Part shown: positions 27,860-36,391 of the stretch, one piece after another | Layout: every line of letters begins with the position of its first letter | Numbering within the stretch: the stretch's first letter is position 1 | Assembly (NCBI GenBank): GCA_026391655.1 | Contig: JAPLDR010000026.1 | Coordinates: 346-48,101, forward strand | Origin: Bacteroidia bacterium | Lineage (GTDB): Bacteria > Bacteroidota > Bacteroidia > Bacteroidales > Prolixibacteraceae | Direction of reading: 5' to 3' | DNA: 47,756 nucleotides | Notes under the pieces: model-generated | What the model was told of the DNA's origin: nothing | The model's input: the letters and a program-made list of their open reading frames with translations, nothing else | Databases searched by the model: none | Translations under genes and position numbers: made by a program

Positions 27860-29185
27860 TTATTTTTTTACTTTGTATAAATCGTCGATCTTGACCACCT
27901 CAATCGAAGTTGAGTCTTTGAGTGTCTTAGAAATCAGACCATAAGGCGCCATAATAATTTCATCATCCGGTTTGAGGCCTTCGATGATTTCGATATTTGT
28001 ATTATCCTGAATACCAGTTTTTACCTTCACTTGTCGGGCAAGGCCTTTGCGGTTTACAAACACGACTTCAAATTGTTCAGCCTCTTTTTGAGCCGCTTTA
28101 TCGACATTTTTGTCTGTTCCTTCGGTGTCAGGCTCAAGCTGATTAGCCTCTTTCTTCGAGGCTCCGTCGTTTGCACGGGTTGTCACTGCCTGAATTGGAA
28201 CCGAGATAACACCTCGGCGGGTTTCAGTCCGTATTTCAACGGTTGCCGACATTCCCGGAAGGAATGGGTAACGATGTGGGTTGCTTACTAATAAATCGGC
28301 GTACGAATCCTGCAATAACAGGATTTTTACATTGAAATTGGTAACCTGATCTGTTGAGGTGCCGGAAACATTGGCTGAACTGGCGATTTCGGTTACCTGA
28401 CCCTTGAATTTACGTTTCAGATAGGCATCGATCTCAACATTGGCAGTATCCGATTTCTCGACATTGACAATATCGTTTTCGTTTACTTCAACTTTGACTT
28501 CCATTTTGCTCAGGTCTGCAATGATCATTAAGTCGGTACCGGCAAACTGATTAGTTCCTACCACCTTTTCTCCTTGTTCGACATTTAGTTTGGAAACAGT
28601 TCCCGAAATGGGGGAGTAAATTTTTGTTTTTGTGAGGTTTTCCTGTGATTCGCTTAGGCTCGATTCTGCACTTTTGATGCCGAAACGAGCGGCTTCTACT
28701 TCGGACTGGGCAACTTTCCAGGCCGCTTCAATGGTTTCAAAATCCGATTTGGCTATGGTGTTCTTGTCAAAAAGTTGTTTCGATCTTTTGTAATTAAGAT
28801 CTTTTTCAACCAGTTGCGCTTCGGCCTGTGCCATACGGGCTTTCTGACTATTGAGCGAAGCTTCAAGGCGGTTTTTATTCGAAATATAAATATCGGGGCG
28901 TATAACTACCAGTAAATCACCTTTCTTTACCTCGTCCCCTTCTTTTACAGGAAGTTCAATAATTTCGCCAGGTACTTCCGGACTAATTTTTACCTGCATC
29001 TGAGGTTCAATTTTCCCGTTAGCCGTTATGATTTCGGTGATGTCTTTCTTTTGAACCTTTTCAATCGCGACCTTCAAAGCCATATCTTTTCCAAACCACC
29101 CGGCCTTTTTGCCAACGATAAGCAGAATAATCACCACAACACCCAAAATGCTGAGATACAGCACTGTATTCTTTTTCTTCTTCAT
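27860..29185 (-). CDS. Efflux RND/MacA-type periplasmic adaptor subunit
   Basis: 441 residues from ATG 29185 (a TTG two codons earlier also opens the frame). One N-terminal transmembrane anchor (VLYLSILGVVVIILLIVG) is followed by the half-motifs of a lipoyl domain (VKISPEVPGEIIELPVKEGDEVKKGDLLVVI), a coiled-coil hairpin rich in Ala/Glu/Gln (LEASLNSQKARMAQAEAQL), the second lipoyl half (SPISGTVSKLNVEQGEKVVG) and a beta-barrel. Near residues 340-375 is a polar insert, KKEANQLEPDTEGTDKNVDK. Such adaptors link an inner-membrane pump to a TolC-like channel, but neither a MacB/RND pump nor a TolC is in this window, so it is an orphan here. Confidence 0.9.
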   Translation of the reverse strand: MKKKKNTVLYLSILGVVVIILLIVGKKAGWFGKDMALKVAIEKVQKKDITEIITANGKIEPQMQVKISPEVPGEIIELPVKEGDEVKKGDLLVVIRPDIYISNKNRLEASLNSQKARMAQAEAQLVEKDLNYKRSKQLFDKNTIAKSDFETIEAAWKVAQSEVEAARFGIKSAESSLSESQENLTKTKIYSPISGTVSKLNVEQGEKVVGTNQFAGTDLMIIADLSKMEVKVEVNENDIVNVEKSDTANVEIDAYLKRKFKGQVTEIASSANVSGTSTDQVTNFNVKILLLQDSYADLLVSNPHRYPFLPGMSATVEIRTETRRGVISVPIQAVTTRANDGASKKEANQLEPDTEGTDKNVDKAAQKEAEQFEVVFVNRKGLARQVKVKTGIQDNTNIEIIEGLKPDDEIIMAPYGLISKTLKDSTSIEVVKIDDLYKVKK

Positions 29186-29736
29186 AATCAAAAGGGTTCT
29201 TAATATACAATTGCAAATGAGTCATAAAATTACGAATAATTATCACACAATGGCTTCAAAGATGTAAACTTTTATAATTATCTGATTGTTTTTGAGCCAG
29301 CCAAAATTTGAATGTTCATTGTATTCAAAAATTGCAATTCTTCTGTTTTGAATGAAAGGAAATAATTATCAGTTTATTAAAACTGTCCATTGAATCACTC
29401 GATTTTTGCGATGACAAAAGTAATGCAAGCGATATAAGACGGTCATTTGCAATACAAATAATTGACGAATTGACAGCATCTTTCGCAATCGATGATTGGA
29501 AGAACGAACATTATTAAAAACCAAAAGAACCTCAATCGGGTGAGTCTTGGACATAATCAGGCTTAGCAATTCGATAACTACTTCTTTGTCTTTGAGATTA
29601 CTACCTATGGTAAAATTATAATAAGCGAAATCTAAATATATTTTCTTAATTTGCCTAAGCTTTCTTAATTTTGATCTCAATAACAAAACAGGGATTCCCC
29701 TTAAGTAAATAATTAAACTACTAACATTTTTAATTC
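29186..29736 (+). other. 551-bp gap with no convincing gene
   Basis: This AT-rich stretch lies between the divergent adaptor and ribokinase genes. A 105-residue minus-strand frame (29369-29686) is Lys/Arg/Leu heavy and has no recognisable feature. On the plus strand, about 53 codons ending at a TAA near 29518 read like protein but lack a start codon. It presumably holds the promoters of both flanking genes, though I saw no clear box. Confidence 0.5.
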
Positions 29737-30642
29737 ATGGTATTTCATCGTATAGCCGTTGTAGGAAGTAGCAATACCGATATGGTAATTAAGACTACAA
29801 AATTACCAGTACCCGGGGAGACCATTCTGGGCGGAACATTTTTTATGAATCCCGGAGGGAAAGGAGCAAACCAGGCTGTGGCTGCTGCCCGGTTGGGGGG
29901 TAAAGTGAGTTTTATTGGCAAGACAGGTGACGATGTTTTTGGAAAACAGGCAAGGCAATTGTTCGAAATTGAAAATATCAATACCGATTATCTCCTGACT
30001 GATCCCGACCACCCATCGGGTGTTGCGCTGATTACAGTTGATGCGAAAGGGGAAAACTGTATCGTAGTGGCTCCCGGATCGAATAGTTATCTCTTTCAAA
30101 GCGATATTGATCTTGCCCGCAAGGAGATTCTACGCTCGGATATTATTCTGATGCAGCACGAAATTCCTGTTAAAACCGTAGGCTATGTTGCTAATATCGC
30201 TTTTGAAGCGGGTAAAAAAGTGATTCTGAATCCCGCGCCGGCATTACAGATCAGCGATGAGTTGTTGTCTAAACTCTATCTGATTACTCCTAACGAAACG
30301 GAGGCTGAACTGATATCCGGTATTCCGGTTAAGGATATCGACTCCGCCACTTTGGCTGCACGTAATCTTTACGAACGAGGTGTAAAAGTCGTAATCATTA
30401 CTTTAGGAAGCAAAGGGGCGCTGCTGTTTACAGGCGAAGAGGCAAAACTGATACCATCACCTAAAGTCGAAGCAGTGGATACAACAGCTGCAGGGGATGT
30501 ATTTAACGGTGCTATTGCAGTTGCAATTTCGGAAGGTTTGGAACTAGAAAAGGCTGTGGAATTTGCCTGTAAAGCAGCAGCAATCTCGGTGACCAGAATG
30601 GGAGCGCAAGTATCAGCACCTTATAGAAAAGAGATAAAATAA
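29737..30642 (+). CDS. rbsK: Ribokinase
   Basis: 301 residues of the PfkB family. IAVVGSSNTDMVI is the start, PGGKGANQAVAAARLGG (GGKGAN at 40-45) the substrate-binding motif, and EAVDTTAAGDVFNGA (DTTAAGD at 248-254) the ATP and catalytic Asp motif. It phosphorylates ribose at O5 in the cytoplasm. It is the first gene of a run that also encodes an ADP-ribosylglycohydrolase-like lipoprotein and a nucleoside hydrolase, both 15-26 bp apart. That context supports ribose as the substrate over other PfkB sugars. Confidence 0.93.
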   Translation: MVFHRIAVVGSSNTDMVIKTTKLPVPGETILGGTFFMNPGGKGANQAVAAARLGGKVSFIGKTGDDVFGKQARQLFEIENINTDYLLTDPDHPSGVALITVDAKGENCIVVAPGSNSYLFQSDIDLARKEILRSDIILMQHEIPVKTVGYVANIAFEAGKKVILNPAPALQISDELLSKLYLITPNETEAELISGIPVKDIDSATLAARNLYERGVKVVIITLGSKGALLFTGEEAKLIPSPKVEAVDTTAAGDVFNGAIAVAISEGLELEKAVEFACKAAAISVTRMGAQVSAPYRKEIK

Positions 30643-30668
30643 AGTCGACAATTTGTAAATCATTCTAA

Positions 30669-32165
30669 ATGAAAAGAAATATTTTAAAACTAATTATTCC
30701 GGTCATTGTACTGGGACTTGTTTCCTGTGGGCAAAAAACCGAAAAGGTGGCTACTGATTCGCGCATTATCTCTGCAAAGGTTCTGAAAGTTAAAGGGTCG
30801 ATCTGGCAAGACGACATCTATGTTCAGCTTACCTTTTTGATGACCATGGATCAATACGGAATTGATGCACCAGCTAAGAAATTTCAGGAATTATTTGCCA
30901 AAGCAGGTTACCATCTTTGGCATGCCAACGTGCAGGCACGCAAAAATTATTTTGACAGCATTTTCCCTCCACAATCGGGACACCCTGGTTATAATCTCCA
31001 TGCAGACGATATTGATTTTCAGATAGAAGCTGACTACATCGGGTTTATGTGTCCGGGGATGCCCCAAACTGCCAACAAGATTGCCGATAAAATCGGACAT
31101 ATTATGAATTACGGTGATGGTGTTTACGGAGGTATTTTTGTTGGTGCCTTATATTCTGAGGCTTATTTCGAAAGCGATATCCGGAAACTTGTTGAGAAAG
31201 CGCTGCTTTCAATTCCGGCTGAAAGCGATTATTCTAAAATTGTGAAGGATGTTATGATTTTGCATAATCATTATCCGACCAATTGGCGTACAGCATGGAG
31301 CGAGCTGGAGGCAAAATGGGGAAGTGTTCATATTTGTGAAGCGGGTTCCACATTTAATATTGATGCCAAACTTAATGGGGCATATATTGTAATGGGATTA
31401 CTATATGGCGAAGGCGACCCGCAGAAAACACTGGAAATTACAACACGGTGCGGGCAGGATTCTGATTGTAATCCGTCGAATGCAATGGCTGTGCTTGGCG
31501 TCATTAAAGGTCTCAGCGGATTACCACAGACTTACCGTGAAGCTGTTCAGATAATTGGCGATTCACTTTTTATCAACACCAGCTACTCCTTCAATAAGGC
31601 TGTTGACCAAACTATGAAATATGCAAAAGAGCTCACAATACAAAATGGTGGTACCGCAACTGAAACTGAATTAAAGATTAAAATTCAGGTTCCTCAAGCT
31701 TTTGCCCTCGAATTTGCATTTCCTAAACTGGTTTTCGATCGTAGTGTCACCGTTTTTGAAAAAGGTGGCTGGGAGTTCAAAGGTAAATGGGGAACTTACA
31801 AACCGAAAAATGATCAGGCAAAATTCAGTGCAAATAGCGGTGATGAAGCTGTTTTTAGTTTCGAAGGGACAGGCGTTTCAATTGTCGGAAACTGGTTCAG
31901 AGACTGTGGTAAAGCCGATGTTTTCGTCGATGGAGAACTGAAACGAACGATAGATAATTATTTTGGTTTTGCCAATCAGACCCACACCGACATGAATTTA
32001 TATCATATCATAAACCTTCCGAAAGGAAAACATACTGTAAAATTAGTAGTTAAAGGAGAAAAGCGACCTGAAGCTTTAGCCGCCAATCTCTATCTGACAA
32101 AAGCAGTTGTTTTCAAAACTGCAGATAAGAAGAACGAAAATTACAAATTCTCATTTCAGAAGTAA
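30669..32165 (+). CDS. Lipoprotein of the ADP-ribosylglycohydrolase family with C-terminal carbohydrate-binding-like domain
   Basis: 498 residues. MKRNILKLIIPVIVLGLVSC is a lipoprotein signal (lipid Cys20). Residues 40-330 match the Bacteroidota ADP-ribosylglycohydrolase type: DDIYVQLTFLMTMDQYGID, HADDIDFQIEADYIGFMCPGMP, HIMNYGDGVYGG, NIDAKLNGAYIVMGLLYGEGD and RCGQDSDCNPSNAMAVLG. Relatives I recall carry a Gly-rich segment (GGWAGQTIG plus about 45 residues) between the LK near residue 40 and DDIY; here it is missing. The C-terminal 140 residues (EAVFSFEGTGVSIVGNWF, GELKRTIDNYF) look like a beta-sandwich sugar-binding module. It probably works outside the inner membrane, cleaving ribose from an N- or ADP-linked substrate. 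Confidence 0.8.
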   Translation: MKRNILKLIIPVIVLGLVSCGQKTEKVATDSRIISAKVLKVKGSIWQDDIYVQLTFLMTMDQYGIDAPAKKFQELFAKAGYHLWHANVQARKNYFDSIFPPQSGHPGYNLHADDIDFQIEADYIGFMCPGMPQTANKIADKIGHIMNYGDGVYGGIFVGALYSEAYFESDIRKLVEKALLSIPAESDYSKIVKDVMILHNHYPTNWRTAWSELEAKWGSVHICEAGSTFNIDAKLNGAYIVMGLLYGEGDPQKTLEITTRCGQDSDCNPSNAMAVLGVIKGLSGLPQTYREAVQIIGDSLFINTSYSFNKAVDQTMKYAKELTIQNGGTATETELKIKIQVPQAFALEFAFPKLVFDRSVTVFEKGGWEFKGKWGTYKPKNDQAKFSANSGDEAVFSFEGTGVSIVGNWFRDCGKADVFVDGELKRTIDNYFGFANQTHTDMNLYHIINLPKGKHTVKLVVKGEKRPEALAANLYLTKAVVFKTADKKNENYKFSFQK

Positions 32166-32180
32166 TCTGAATTTTAAGCT

Positions 32181-33191
32181 ATGAAAATGACTATAAAATT
32201 GAAATACAGTTTATTCATTGCGGTTTGTCTGGTGCTTTTGTATTCATGTCAACCACAGAAACCACTAACCGTTGAGACAGTAAAAATTATCTTCGACAGC
32301 GACATGGGACCCGACTACGACGATGTAGGGGCGCTTACCATGTTACATGCTTTTGCCGACAGCGGTAAAGCGGAGATTCTGGCGACCATGGCTTCGAATA
32401 AATATGCTTTGGTGGCACCCTGTCTTAATGTGATTAATACCTATTATGGTCGTCCCTCAATTCCTGTTGGAGCACCCAAAACTCACGGTGTAAATATTGG
32501 TTGCAGTCAGCACTGGTCCGATTCGTTGGTGGCAAAATTCCCGCATCAACTGGATTCAACCTCCAAAGCATTGGATGCCGTTACACTCTATCGGAAAATT
32601 CTTGCTGCTCAACCCGATACATCTGTCGTGATCGTCACCGTAGGTTTCCTGACCAATCTGAATGATCTGTTACTTTCGAAAACAGATACCATATCTTCAT
32701 TAAACGGTAATGATCTTGTTATTGAAAAGGTAAAAAAATTGGTGGCGATGGCCGGTATATTTCCGGAAGGCAAGGAATTCAATGTGAAAGAAGATTCAAC
32801 TTCATCAAAGTACGTTTTCGATCACTGGCCTACACGAATTATTTTTAGCGGATTCGAAATCGGTGAAAAAATCTTAACCGGGAAAAAACTAATTGTCAGC
32901 AATTTAAATAGCCCTGCCAAAATGGCTTTTAGCATTGCCATTCCAATGTCTGCCGAGGACAAAAACGGACGGATGAGTTGGGATCAAACGGCAGTTTTAA
33001 CGGCTGTTAAAGGGGCATCTTTCGCCTTTTCGGAAGTAACCGGACAAATGATTGCTGAAACATCGGGGTTTAACCGATGGGAGAATAAGAAGGACGGAAC
33101 ACACACCTATCTTGTTTTTAAAAAATCGCCTGCCGAACTTTCAGAAATAATTGAAAATTATATGATGCATAAAACCGTTGTCGGAAAGTAA
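32181..33191 (+). CDS. Inosine-uridine preferring nucleoside hydrolase lipoprotein
   Basis: 336 residues. YSLFIAVCLVLLYSC is the lipoprotein signal (Cys23). The calcium-binding active-site motif DSDMGPDYDD is at residues 39-48, with PSIPVGAPKTHG and SVVIVTVGFLTNLNDLL further along. The family hydrolyses nucleosides to base and ribose. As a lipoprotein it should act in the periplasm or on the outer membrane, making ribose for the permease encoded next and for ribokinase. It lies 15 bp after the ADP-ribosylglycohydrolase-like gene. Some members of this family are not active on ribonucleosides, so the substrate is inferred. Confidence 0.9.
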   Translation: MKMTIKLKYSLFIAVCLVLLYSCQPQKPLTVETVKIIFDSDMGPDYDDVGALTMLHAFADSGKAEILATMASNKYALVAPCLNVINTYYGRPSIPVGAPKTHGVNIGCSQHWSDSLVAKFPHQLDSTSKALDAVTLYRKILAAQPDTSVVIVTVGFLTNLNDLLLSKTDTISSLNGNDLVIEKVKKLVAMAGIFPEGKEFNVKEDSTSSKYVFDHWPTRIIFSGFEIGEKILTGKKLIVSNLNSPAKMAFSIAIPMSAEDKNGRMSWDQTAVLTAVKGASFAFSEVTGQMIAETSGFNRWENKKDGTHTYLVFKKSPAELSEIIENYMMHKTVVGK

Positions 33192-33251
33192 ATGGCTGAA
33201 AAAATCATTTTAATATATATGTCTGAACTCCAAAATAAAAACTAAAAAATG

Positions 33252-33342
33252 GCCACCAAGGCACCAAAACACTAAGTTGCACCAATCTCTAATTGGAATA
33301 GTATAATCTTCGTGAAACTTCGGGTCTTTGAGTCTTAGCGGC
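33252..33342 (+). repeat. 91-bp palindromic intergenic element with 31-nt imperfect terminal inverted repeats
   Basis: Arms 33252-33282 (starting GCCACCAAGGCACC) and 33312-33342 (ending TCTTAGCGGC) pair at 23 of 31 positions. The 29-bp middle has no open frame. The 'accaaggcacc / gagtcttagcggc' style is familiar from intergenic elements scattered in environmental bacterial genomes. It splits the gap between the nucleoside hydrolase and the broken permease. No transposase is present, so it could be a MITE-like or REP-like element. Confidence 0.65.
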
Positions 33343-33371
33343 AATAAAAACCACACTAAATAATTAAAAAC

Positions 33372-34370
33372 ATGTACATAGTCGAAACTTACTCCGTTGC
33401 AGTAATCCTGACAGTGATTACGATGCTATGTTAGGGATCGTGGGCAAATACCCAAAAACTGGCTGCAAAAACCTGGCGATTCGAATTGTTTTATTGGGAT
33501 TACGTCCTTGGGATACTGATTTTCTCATTGATTTTAGGTTTTTCGCTGGGAAGTTCGGGAAGCAAAGGGATGAGCTTTGTTGAAAATCTTCAGCAGGCCG
33601 AATGGTCAAGTATCTCAGGTGCATTGGCAGGCGGTATAATTTTTAACCTGGCAAATATCCTGATCGCCGCTGCAATTGCAATTGCGGGAATGTCGGTTGC
33701 TTTTCCTGTTGGAATCGGAATCGCTTTGGTATTAGGGGTAATTATCAACTATTTTGCTGCACCACAAGGTAATGCACTTCAGTTATTTGGTGGCGTGGCA
33801 CTTGTTGGACTTGCAATTGTTATTGATGCATTGGCCTATCGCAAAAAGGTAGCACAGAGTAAAAAGGTTCCTACCAAAGGGATTGTTATCTCAGTAGTTG
33901 GAGGTGTTTTAATGGCGTTGTTCTATCGTTTTGTTGCCAGCTCGATGGCGACAAATCAGGAAAGTCCGGAGGCGGGCATGCTGACTCCATATTCCGCAGT
34001 ATTTATCTTTTCGATTGGGATTTTAATCAGCAATTTCCTGTTTAATACCATTCTGATGAAAAAACCATTCGAAGGTAGTCCCGTCACTTATTCTCAGTAT
34101 TTTAAAGGTGGTTTAAAGGAGCATTTTACGGGGATTTTAGGCGGAATGGTCTGGTGTGTAGGAATGTCACTTAGCATTATTGCCGCCGGTAAGGCAGGAT
34201 TTGCCATATCGTATGGTCTGGGGCAGGGAGCAACCCTGATTGCAGCACTTTGGGGTGTATTCATCTGGAAAGAGTTTAAAAATCCTCCGAAAGGTGTGAA
34301 TACATTACTCACTCTTATGTTTTTACTTTTTGTAAGTGGGCTGGGGTTGATTATTCTGGCCGGAAGTTGA
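33372..34370 (+). pseudogene. Sugar/DMT-type permease interrupted by an in-frame TAG
   Basis: From the ATG at 33372, codons 1-20 read MYIVETYSVAVILTVITMLC. Codon 21 (33432-33434) is TAG, and the frame then continues with GSWANTQKLAAKTWRFELFYWDYVLG to 34370, 332 residues overall. Relatives in Bacteroidota, annotated as ribose/DMT permeases, have Trp at that point (MLCWGSW), so TGG to TAG by one G-to-A change explains it. The rest has about ten helices and looks intact. A restart at TTG 33486 would lose the first helix. The neighbouring ribokinase and nucleoside hydrolase suggest ribose uptake. Confidence 0.85.
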
Positions 34371-34444
34371 TGGAAATACATTGAAATATTTGGTTACCGG
34401 AAATTGGTTTAGTAAGTTTGAGGGATAAACCAAACAACCTTATT

Positions 34445-36340
34445 ATGAAATTTTTATCGGCAGTTTTGGCTTTTCATCTTTTCATTATTTTCAGTTCAAA
34501 TGGTAGCGAAGTGAAGGTTAAAAGTCCTGATAAGAAGAATGTAGTGATTGTTAAATTAAATTCCGAAAAGGATAATTCTCTGGTTTATTCAGTAATAAAT
34601 CAGGGAATTATAATTGTCGCAGAATCGCCCCTCGGATTAGCTTTCGAAAATCAGGTACCTTTAAACAACAAATTGCAGATTGTTTCTACAACACAGAACG
34701 AGGTCAACGAATCCTGGAAACCGGTTTATGGTGAAAAAAACCAATACCTGAATCATTACAACGAAACCACAGTTAATTTCAGGGAGCTAAATGCTCCCTT
34801 CAGAGATTTTTCGTTAGTTGTAAGGGCATATAATGAGGGAATTGCATTCCGTTATCTGGTTAAAACTGATCAGCCAGTGACGATAACACGCGAATTTACC
34901 GGTTTTAAATTCAAAAAAGATTTCACTTCATGGATTGCCGTCAAGGCACAGGCAAAATACTCGAAAGGCTCGATCAGCAAAACCGGAAAAGGTTGCGAGC
35001 GACCCTACGTGATTGAAATAGCTGAGAACAAATATATTGCCCTTGGTGAAGCTACCCTTGTCGATCATGCGCGAATGAAATTCGATCGGTCAGAGACAGA
35101 TTCTCTGTTATTGTTGGCTTCCCTCGATGGAAAGGTTGAATATAAATCCTCATTTTCGACACCATGGCGTTATGTGATGATTGCCGACTCTCCAGGTAAA
35201 TTACTTGAGCAAAACAGTTTTATTCTTAATCTTAATGACCCGTCAGCGATTAAGGATGTTTCATGGATAAGGCCTGGCAAGGTAATTCGGGAAGTAACGC
35301 TCACAACTGTCGGTGGCAAAGCATGTGTTGATTTTGCAGCACGTCACAATATTGCTTATGTCGAATTCGATGCAGGCTGGTATGGACCTGAAAATAGCAA
35401 TACTTCAGATGCTACGACAATAACCGTTGATCCTGCTCGTTCACCAGGACCTCTTGCCCTTCACGATGTTATCAGTTATGGCAAAGAAAGGGGGATTGGA
35501 ACCATTTTATACGTGAACCAAAAAGCTTTATCCCGTCAGCTCGATACGATTCTTCCGCTTTATCAATTCTGGGGTGTGAAAGGTATTAAATATGGTTTTG
35601 TCGATGTAGGATCACAAAAAAACACTTCCTGGTTGCACGAGGCAATACGTAAAGCGGCTAAATACCAGTTGATGCTAGATATTCACGACGAATATCGCCC
35701 TACTGGTTATTCACGTACTTATCCTAATCTGCTGACTCAGGAAGGAATCAGAGGCGACGAGGAGAGTCCCGATAACCAGCATGTGTTGATTACAATATTC
35801 ACACGTATGTTGGCCGGTGCCGGCGATCACACCAATTGCTACTTTGCCCCGCGGGTTGAGGAGAAAATGGGTTCACATGTGTCGCAGATGGCCAAAGCAA
35901 TTTGCATTTACAGCCCCTGGCAGTTTGTATATTGGTACGATCGTCCTGAAAATTCGCCACGCAACAAGGGAGGTGCCGGTCAGACCAACCCATTTATACC
36001 CGAAATTGAAGATCTTTCATTTTACGATGCTTTACCGACCGTCTGGGACAATACCAAAGTTCTTGAAGGAAAGATTGGAGAGTACGTAACAATTGCCCGA
36101 AAAAGTGAAGATGATTGGTTTGTCGGATCATTGACCGATCAACCGCGGAAGTTAACAACCAGACTAAAGTTTTTAGATAAAGGTGCAAAATATGAGGCAA
36201 CTATCTACATTGACGATTCTTCACTGAATACGCCAGCCAGAGTTAGAATTATTAAAAAATTGGTATCTTCGGTCAGCCAACTTAGTTTTGATTTGAAGTA
36301 TAAAAATGGGTTAGCAATTATTCTGAAAAAAGTTCCGTGA
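34445..36340 (+). CDS. Glycoside hydrolase family 97 protein
   Basis: 631 residues from ATG 34445, with signal MKFLSAVLAFHLFIIFSSNG; the earlier ATG at 34418 would add nine polar residues. The N-terminal beta-sandwich (VVRAYNEGIAFRYLV, TPWRYVMIADSPGKLLEQN) and the catalytic barrel (YVEFDAGWYGPE, GIKYGFVDVGSQ, LLDIHDEYRPTGYSRTYPNLLTQEGIRGDE-like core) are characteristic. GH97 includes retaining alpha-galactosidases and inverting alpha-glucosidases such as SusB. The Glu/Asp in the TQEGIRGDE region probably take part, but the subgroup with KYGFVDVGSQ is not clearly assigned. It follows the broken permease by 74 bp, perhaps in the same operon, though its substrate may be unrelated to ribose. Confidence 0.88.
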   Translation: MKFLSAVLAFHLFIIFSSNGSEVKVKSPDKKNVVIVKLNSEKDNSLVYSVINQGIIIVAESPLGLAFENQVPLNNKLQIVSTTQNEVNESWKPVYGEKNQYLNHYNETTVNFRELNAPFRDFSLVVRAYNEGIAFRYLVKTDQPVTITREFTGFKFKKDFTSWIAVKAQAKYSKGSISKTGKGCERPYVIEIAENKYIALGEATLVDHARMKFDRSETDSLLLLASLDGKVEYKSSFSTPWRYVMIADSPGKLLEQNSFILNLNDPSAIKDVSWIRPGKVIREVTLTTVGGKACVDFAARHNIAYVEFDAGWYGPENSNTSDATTITVDPARSPGPLALHDVISYGKERGIGTILYVNQKALSRQLDTILPLYQFWGVKGIKYGFVDVGSQKNTSWLHEAIRKAAKYQLMLDIHDEYRPTGYSRTYPNLLTQEGIRGDEESPDNQHVLITIFTRMLAGAGDHTNCYFAPRVEEKMGSHVSQMAKAICIYSPWQFVYWYDRPENSPRNKGGAGQTNPFIPEIEDLSFYDALPTVWDNTKVLEGKIGEYVTIARKSEDDWFVGSLTDQPRKLTTRLKFLDKGAKYEATIYIDDSSLNTPARVRIIKKLVSSVSQLSFDLKYKNGLAIILKKVP

Positions 36341-36391
36341 CAATATTAAACCCATCAATTGATTTAGGTGTTTAAAAATAAAACGTATCAG

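Noticed and set aside
29352-29517. Plus-strand stretch of about 53 codons (…IRRSFAIQIIDELTASFAIDDWKNEHY)
   Set aside because: Reads like protein but has no start codon before its second half, so not reported as a gene; could be a remnant.
29369-29686. 105-residue minus-strand frame
   Set aside because: Basic/Leu-rich with no motif or start context; the opposite strand over part of it reads as well or better.
30478-30498. DTTAAGD in place of DTTGAGD in ribokinase
   Set aside because: This form is common in Bacteroidota ribokinases and not a sign of inactivation.
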